Source of the DNA: CAYUMU01 sp964445985 | GTDB taxonomy: Bacteria > Planctomycetota > Planctomycetia > Pirellulales > S012-138 | Length of the DNA: 64,000 nt | NCBI GenBank assembly: GCA_964445985.1 | Contig: CAYUMU010000008.1 | Location: forward strand, 62,001-126,000 | Direction: 5' to 3' | The notes under the pieces: model-generated | The model's input: only the letters and a program-made list of their open reading frames with translations | Database searches by the model: none | What the model was told of the DNA's origin: nothing | In this document: in pieces, positions 60,467-64,000 of the stretch | Layout: each line of letters starts with the position of its first letter | Position numbering within the stretch: the first letter of the stretch is position 1 | Position numbers and translations under genes: made by a program

Positions 60467-63133
60467 TTATTTGAGGGAAGCTGCGTCCGCGGCCGGAGCA
60501 GGCAAAATGTTGAGCGAGAGGGGTAGCTCGTCACTGCGGTTGAGCAGCGTGCTCTTCGGATCGAGCTTGCCCGTGGCGACCAGTTTGAGCGTTGGCTCGG
60601 TCGGGGAAAAACCAGCCGGCAACTTGAGTTGCAGCTCAAAGTCAGACTTGTCTGGCTTGAGAATCACCGGCGCCGCGGTCACGCCAGGCGGCGTTTGCGC
60701 CAGGGCCACCGTGACATCGCCCTGGAAGCCGGCGCGGCGATCGACTCGTCCCGCCACCTTAACGGTAGCGCCCTGCTTGGGATCGAGCACCACGTCGCTG
60801 GGCGAATCGGCCGCCAGTTCCAACGCCAAGGGGTTCAGCGTTTTCAGCCGGCGAACAGGCGTGTACGCGGTGGCGACAACCGTTTTCTTGTCGCGGCTGA
60901 GCAATTCCACGCGGAATGCCAAAGCGTATTCGCTGGCAGCCAGCGTCGGCGGAACGAGCAGTTTGAACATCGCCTGGGGCTGCGCCGCTTCGAGCGCCTG
61001 CGTGGCCTCGGCCTTGGCCGTTGCCGCTTGCGTTTTGGCCTTCTCCAGCGCCTCCGCGGCAGCGGTTTGCTTGGCTTGCTCGGCAGGCTTGTCGCCCTCA
61101 GCCTGATCAGCAGCCTTCTCAGCAACACCGCGCAGCTGTTGGTATTCGGCCTCGGCCGCGTTCAGCGCCTTCTCCGCGGCCACCCAAGCATCGTGGGCTT
61201 TGAGCACCTTGGCATCGACGGCCACTTCCAACGAGTCGCCACTATCTTTGCGAAGCGCCTGGTTGGGGTCGGGCCGGTTGTTCGCCAGGGGCGGCTGTTG
61301 GCTCGCCAGCAGAAAGAAGCGGGCCGCCCCATAGTCGCCCAACGAGTGACGGAAACCCAGCGGCAAGTCCACGCTGCCTCCCAAGACCAGCCTCGCATCC
61401 TCCGAGCTCGCTCCCCAATCGGGACTGAACTCCACGGAGGGCGGAGCAGTGACCAACATCGCCAACTCTTCGGCCAGCCCAGGTTGGGTAGTGATTAAAG
61501 GATGGGTGCTTAGCTGAGCCATTCGCACCAGCGGAGGCTCCTTGCCCATGCTCGTTCCCCGCAGCCGGCAAACCGCGGCCAACTCCGTCGGCTTCAGCCC
61601 CGTGAGAGTGAGCAGGGTGGAATCGGCGTCCGCCGGAATCAGGTCGCCTGCCAGCTTTACGCCGCCGGGAAGCGGATCCAATGCCAGCTGAATTGGCCCT
61701 GCGTATCCGCTCCGTTTGACCAGCACCTTCAGCACGAGCCGCCCGCCGGCCGCCAGATGGCACTCACTGGCCTCCACCGCAAGCGAGAAGTCGGGCGCGA
61801 TTTCGTTCTGGCGCTGCACGGCAATGCGATACACGGCCCTGGGGTCGTCCGTCCCATTGACGTCTTTAATAGCCACAACCAGCCGCTGCACGTCGGCCGG
61901 CACCTTGTATTCCAGGCTCGGGTCGGCCGAGCCGTTCGCGTCGTCGTTGCTGGCCAGTTGGGTCCCCGTATCACCAAGCAGCCGCAGCACGGCATCGACT
62001 GGCGACCCCAACCGCGCGGCGTACACGTCAAACCGCAAGGTCTCGCCCGGCGTCACCGTGAGCAGGTAGCGATCCTCTTCATCCGCGTGAGACAGCCGGC
62101 CGTTGATGCCAACGGGAATGGCCGCCACCTGTTGCAAACCTTCCGCCGGCGAACCCTTGGCTGGCGGTTTTTCCGCCGGAGCAGGTTTTGCGGTGGCTTG
62201 CTCCACAATCTCGGGCAGATCGCTCACCAAAAGTTGAGGATGGATCATGGCGAATGAACCATCGCCGGCCGGCAAAACTTGCTTCTGGCGATCGGAAGCC
62301 GCTTGCACATGGAGCGTGCGAATTTCACCGTCAGGCCCTAGCAACGCAATATCGGCTTCGATACCGCGCTGAACCGCGGCTGGAAAAACAGCGTCAACCG
62401 GCGCGAACGAACCAATCGTCAGCCGAAAAAAATTAGGCGTCGGCGCCGCGTATTGCAGGTCGTGCACGACCACCGTGTACGCCCCGTCGGCGGGCAGCGT
62501 GGCCGTTACTCGCGCATCGCCGGCCAAGGCCAGGTTGGGCAGCGACCAGGCAATCTGTTGCTGCTTGCTATCGAGCAAGTGCAGCACCGGCCGCAGCTTG
62601 CCGCCCAGCCGTTGGGCCTGCACGTCACACACAATCTCCTGGCCGGCCTTGCCCTGGAAGGTGGTTTGCACGCGACTGCTGCCCGAAACGGCGCCGTGCA
62701 AAGCCACCGGCAAACTGGCAACCTCGGCCGCCAGCGGTAGTTGAGGGAGGCCATCCACAGCGCACACCACGGGGGCGGAAACGCCACCCGGAGTCACCAC
62801 CCGCAAGTGGATCAGCCCCGGCTCAGCGTTATCCGGCAGGGCCACTTCAAACTCCACGCGCGTCACCGTGGCCTTGGGAGCCAGGGTTTGCTCTTTTAGC
62901 GGAATCGAAAGCAGCAACTGAGGGCTGGGAAGCAGATCGGCGCCGTCGATCACGACCCGAGTCGCGCCGCCAATCTGCAAACCTCGCACGCTGATGTTGC
63001 GAATGGTGGGGGCCGCGGCCTGGGCGCTGGCCGCGCACGCCAACAGCATGGTCGCGGCAACAATGCACGCAAGCGGGAACGACTTTTCAGCGTTCCAAAG
63101 CGACGGGAGAACGAACTGCGGTGGGGGCTTCAT
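60467..63133 (-). CDS. PPC-domain exported protein with Ala-rich coiled-coil insert (888 aa)
   Basis: Start at ATG 63131-63133; the longer frame begins with TTG. A leader (FPLACIVAATMLLACAASAQA) precedes an IPT/TIG-like domain (PTIRNISVRGLQIGGATRVV), then a pre-peptidase C-terminal (PPC)-type beta-sandwich (about 360-450, SHADEEDRYLLTVTPGETLR and LASNDDANGSADPSL). An Ala/Glu/Lys-rich helix (about 648-724, EKALNAAEAEYQQLRG) interrupts a later beta-rich part. Such proteins accompany DUF1501 and DUF1549 genes in planctomycetes. It sits between them, 14 bp before the DUF1549 gene and 60 bp after the DUF1501 stop. Confidence 0.9.
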   Translation of the reverse strand: MKPPPQFVLPSLWNAEKSFPLACIVAATMLLACAASAQAAAPTIRNISVRGLQIGGATRVVIDGADLLPSPQLLLSIPLKEQTLAPKATVTRVEFEVALPDNAEPGLIHLRVVTPGGVSAPVVCAVDGLPQLPLAAEVASLPVALHGAVSGSSRVQTTFQGKAGQEIVCDVQAQRLGGKLRPVLHLLDSKQQQIAWSLPNLALAGDARVTATLPADGAYTVVVHDLQYAAPTPNFFRLTIGSFAPVDAVFPAAVQRGIEADIALLGPDGEIRTLHVQAASDRQKQVLPAGDGSFAMIHPQLLVSDLPEIVEQATAKPAPAEKPPAKGSPAEGLQQVAAIPVGINGRLSHADEEDRYLLTVTPGETLRFDVYAARLGSPVDAVLRLLGDTGTQLASNDDANGSADPSLEYKVPADVQRLVVAIKDVNGTDDPRAVYRIAVQRQNEIAPDFSLAVEASECHLAAGGRLVLKVLVKRSGYAGPIQLALDPLPGGVKLAGDLIPADADSTLLTLTGLKPTELAAVCRLRGTSMGKEPPLVRMAQLSTHPLITTQPGLAEELAMLVTAPPSVEFSPDWGASSEDARLVLGGSVDLPLGFRHSLGDYGAARFFLLASQQPPLANNRPDPNQALRKDSGDSLEVAVDAKVLKAHDAWVAAEKALNAAEAEYQQLRGVAEKAADQAEGDKPAEQAKQTAAAEALEKAKTQAATAKAEATQALEAAQPQAMFKLLVPPTLAASEYALAFRVELLSRDKKTVVATAYTPVRRLKTLNPLALELAADSPSDVVLDPKQGATVKVAGRVDRRAGFQGDVTVALAQTPPGVTAAPVILKPDKSDFELQLKLPAGFSPTEPTLKLVATGKLDPKSTLLNRSDELPLSLNILPAPAADAASLK

Positions 63134-63193
63134 CGTGGATTGCTCGGAGCGCTTCAAACGCCTGAGAGTTGATTGCTGAGCGAAACGAAAAGA

Positions 63194-64000
63194 TCAACCA
63201 GAGAACAGTTCGCCGATCGGCTCGGCGTCGACCAACCGAATCGGGCGGCTCCCCGGCCCGGGCATCATCGTGGTTTCGAGGTCGATCCCCATGCCGGCGT
63301 AGATGGAAGCCAGCAGTTCCGGCGGCTGCACGGGCCGGTCGTGCGGAGCAGCCCCAATCTTGTCGGTCGAACCCACCACCTGCCCACCGCGAATATTGCC
63401 GCCGCAGAGGAAGTTGGTCCACGCCGGCGGATAATGGTCGCGACCGCCGCGGGCATTGATCTTTGGCGTGCGGCCCATCTCGCTCAGCACGGCCACCACC
63501 GTCTCTTGCAACAGGCCCCGCTCTTCCAAATCATCAATCAGCGCGGTAAAGCCCTGGTCGAACTGCGGGCAAAGGTGCCGTTCGTAATCCAGGTAGGTGT
63601 TATTCAATCCGCCGCCATCGGCGTGCATGTCCCAGCAGGTGAGATTGAACACGGTATCGAAGTGGTTCACGGTAATATACCGAGCCCCGTGTTCGACCAG
63701 CCGCCGCGCCATCAGGCAGCTTTGGCCAAACGTATTGCGACCGTAGCGGTCGCGAAGATTGTCGGGCTCGCTGGCCAACTCAAACGCCTGCTTGGTGCGC
63801 GGCGAGGTCAAAAGGTTGAACGCCCGCGCGTAGGCGGTGTCGTAATCGAGCGTGCTCTTGGTTTCTGCCCGCCGCTGTAGTTCGTCGAGTTGCACCAGCA
63901 GTTTGCGGCGACTATCGAGCCGCAGCTCGCTTTGGCCGGCGGGAGGCGCCAGGTCCGAAACCTTGAAATCGCTGTTGGCCGGATCGGCGCCCAAAAAGAA
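63194..64000 (-). CDS. DUF1501 family protein (partial, 5' end off the window)
   Basis: The frame is open to the right edge; the visible 268 residues are the C-terminal half. Signatures: LMARRLVEHGARYITVNHFD, NLTCWDMHADGGG, LSEMGRTPKINARGGRDHYP, FLCGGNIRGGQVVGSTD and a final PIRLVDAEPIGELFSG. First gene seen in the minus-strand cluster with the PPC and DUF1549/1553 genes. The visible part resembles the DUF1501 at 11337 (GRTPKIN, GRDH) more than the one at 54973. The start and leader lie beyond 64000. Confidence 0.92.
   Translation of the reverse strand, partial: FFLGADPANSDFKVSDLAPPAGQSELRLDSRRKLLVQLDELQRRAETKSTLDYDTAYARAFNLLTSPRTKQAFELASEPDNLRDRYGRNTFGQSCLMARRLVEHGARYITVNHFDTVFNLTCWDMHADGGGLNNTYLDYERHLCPQFDQGFTALIDDLEERGLLQETVVAVLSEMGRTPKINARGGRDHYPPAWTNFLCGGNIRGGQVVGSTDKIGAAPHDRPVQPPELLASIYAGMGIDLETTMMPGPGSRPIRLVDAEPIGELFSG

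Noticed and set aside
1..64000. tRNA, rRNA, CRISPR arrays, IS elements, phage genes
   Set aside because: Looked for cloverleaf-like T-loops, regular spaced repeats and transposase motifs; none could be supported by eye.

Overview
This 64-kb window is high-GC DNA from a planctomycete, most likely of the order Pirellulales. The assignment rests on gene content: three DUF1501 genes, two DUF1549/DUF1553 genes with CxxCH motifs, a PVC-type membrane-bound dehydrogenase fused to cytochrome c, a PPC-domain protein, a cytochrome/WD40 fusion, several Tat-exported enzymes, a Hanks-type Ser/Thr kinase and an FHA-GAF-sigma54 activator. I found no rRNA, tRNA, CRISPR array, phage or transposase gene. Most long ORFs opposite the real genes are high-GC shadows.

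Layout. (1) 1-10827, minus strand: an envelope operon of an 823-aa TPR protein, a 2440-aa TPR/surface-module protein and an ExbB/TolQ/MotA-family proton channel that runs off the left edge. (2) 11337-14862, minus: DUF1549/DUF1553 plus DUF1501 pair. (3) 15656-20778, plus: Ser/Thr kinase with a beta-helix-like exported half, then an unknown 632-aa protein. (4) 20855-26149, minus: lipoprotein, YkgJ-type Fe-S protein, Tat-exported asparaginase-family hydrolase and sugar isomerase-like protein, with a large secreted protein diverging at 26164. (5) 28970-37101: small Cys-rich secreted protein, FHA-GAF-sigma54 activator, LysM-L,D-transpeptidase, zinc-ribbon membrane protein, agmatine deiminase, two hypotheticals and a flavin reductase. 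(6) 37165-46171: PVC dehydrogenase, sialidase, Gfo/Idh/MocA oxidoreductase, alpha/beta hydrolase and a bile acid:sodium symporter-family transporter. (7) 46505-54592: ribose-5-phosphate isomerase, 4-alpha-glucanotransferase, a LolA-like secreted protein, a vWA protein with a TonB-like anchor, a formamidase and a NagB-like protein. (8) 54973-64000: two convergent cytochrome clusters, DUF1501 and cytochrome-WD40 on plus facing DUF1501, PPC and DUF1549/1553 on minus.

How it fits together. Most products are predicted to act in or beyond the inner membrane. The best candidate for an undescribed system is the 1-10.8 kb operon. It joins a proton-channel subunit to two giant TPR proteins that share a repeated beta-type module (DxDLD ... 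HSGxFxG), which suggests a proton-driven trans-envelope machine. Separately, the vWA protein at 50366 carries an SxxxH transmembrane helix like that of TonB, so it may couple to an ExbB-type motor. Dispersed small palindromes occur between genes: three copies of a GGATCCCCGC-type element, one of which forms the end of a coding sequence, a BIME-like pair at 31738-31875 and a 13-bp-stem hairpin at 50035-50070. All functions are inferred from motifs read by eye; no database search was possible.
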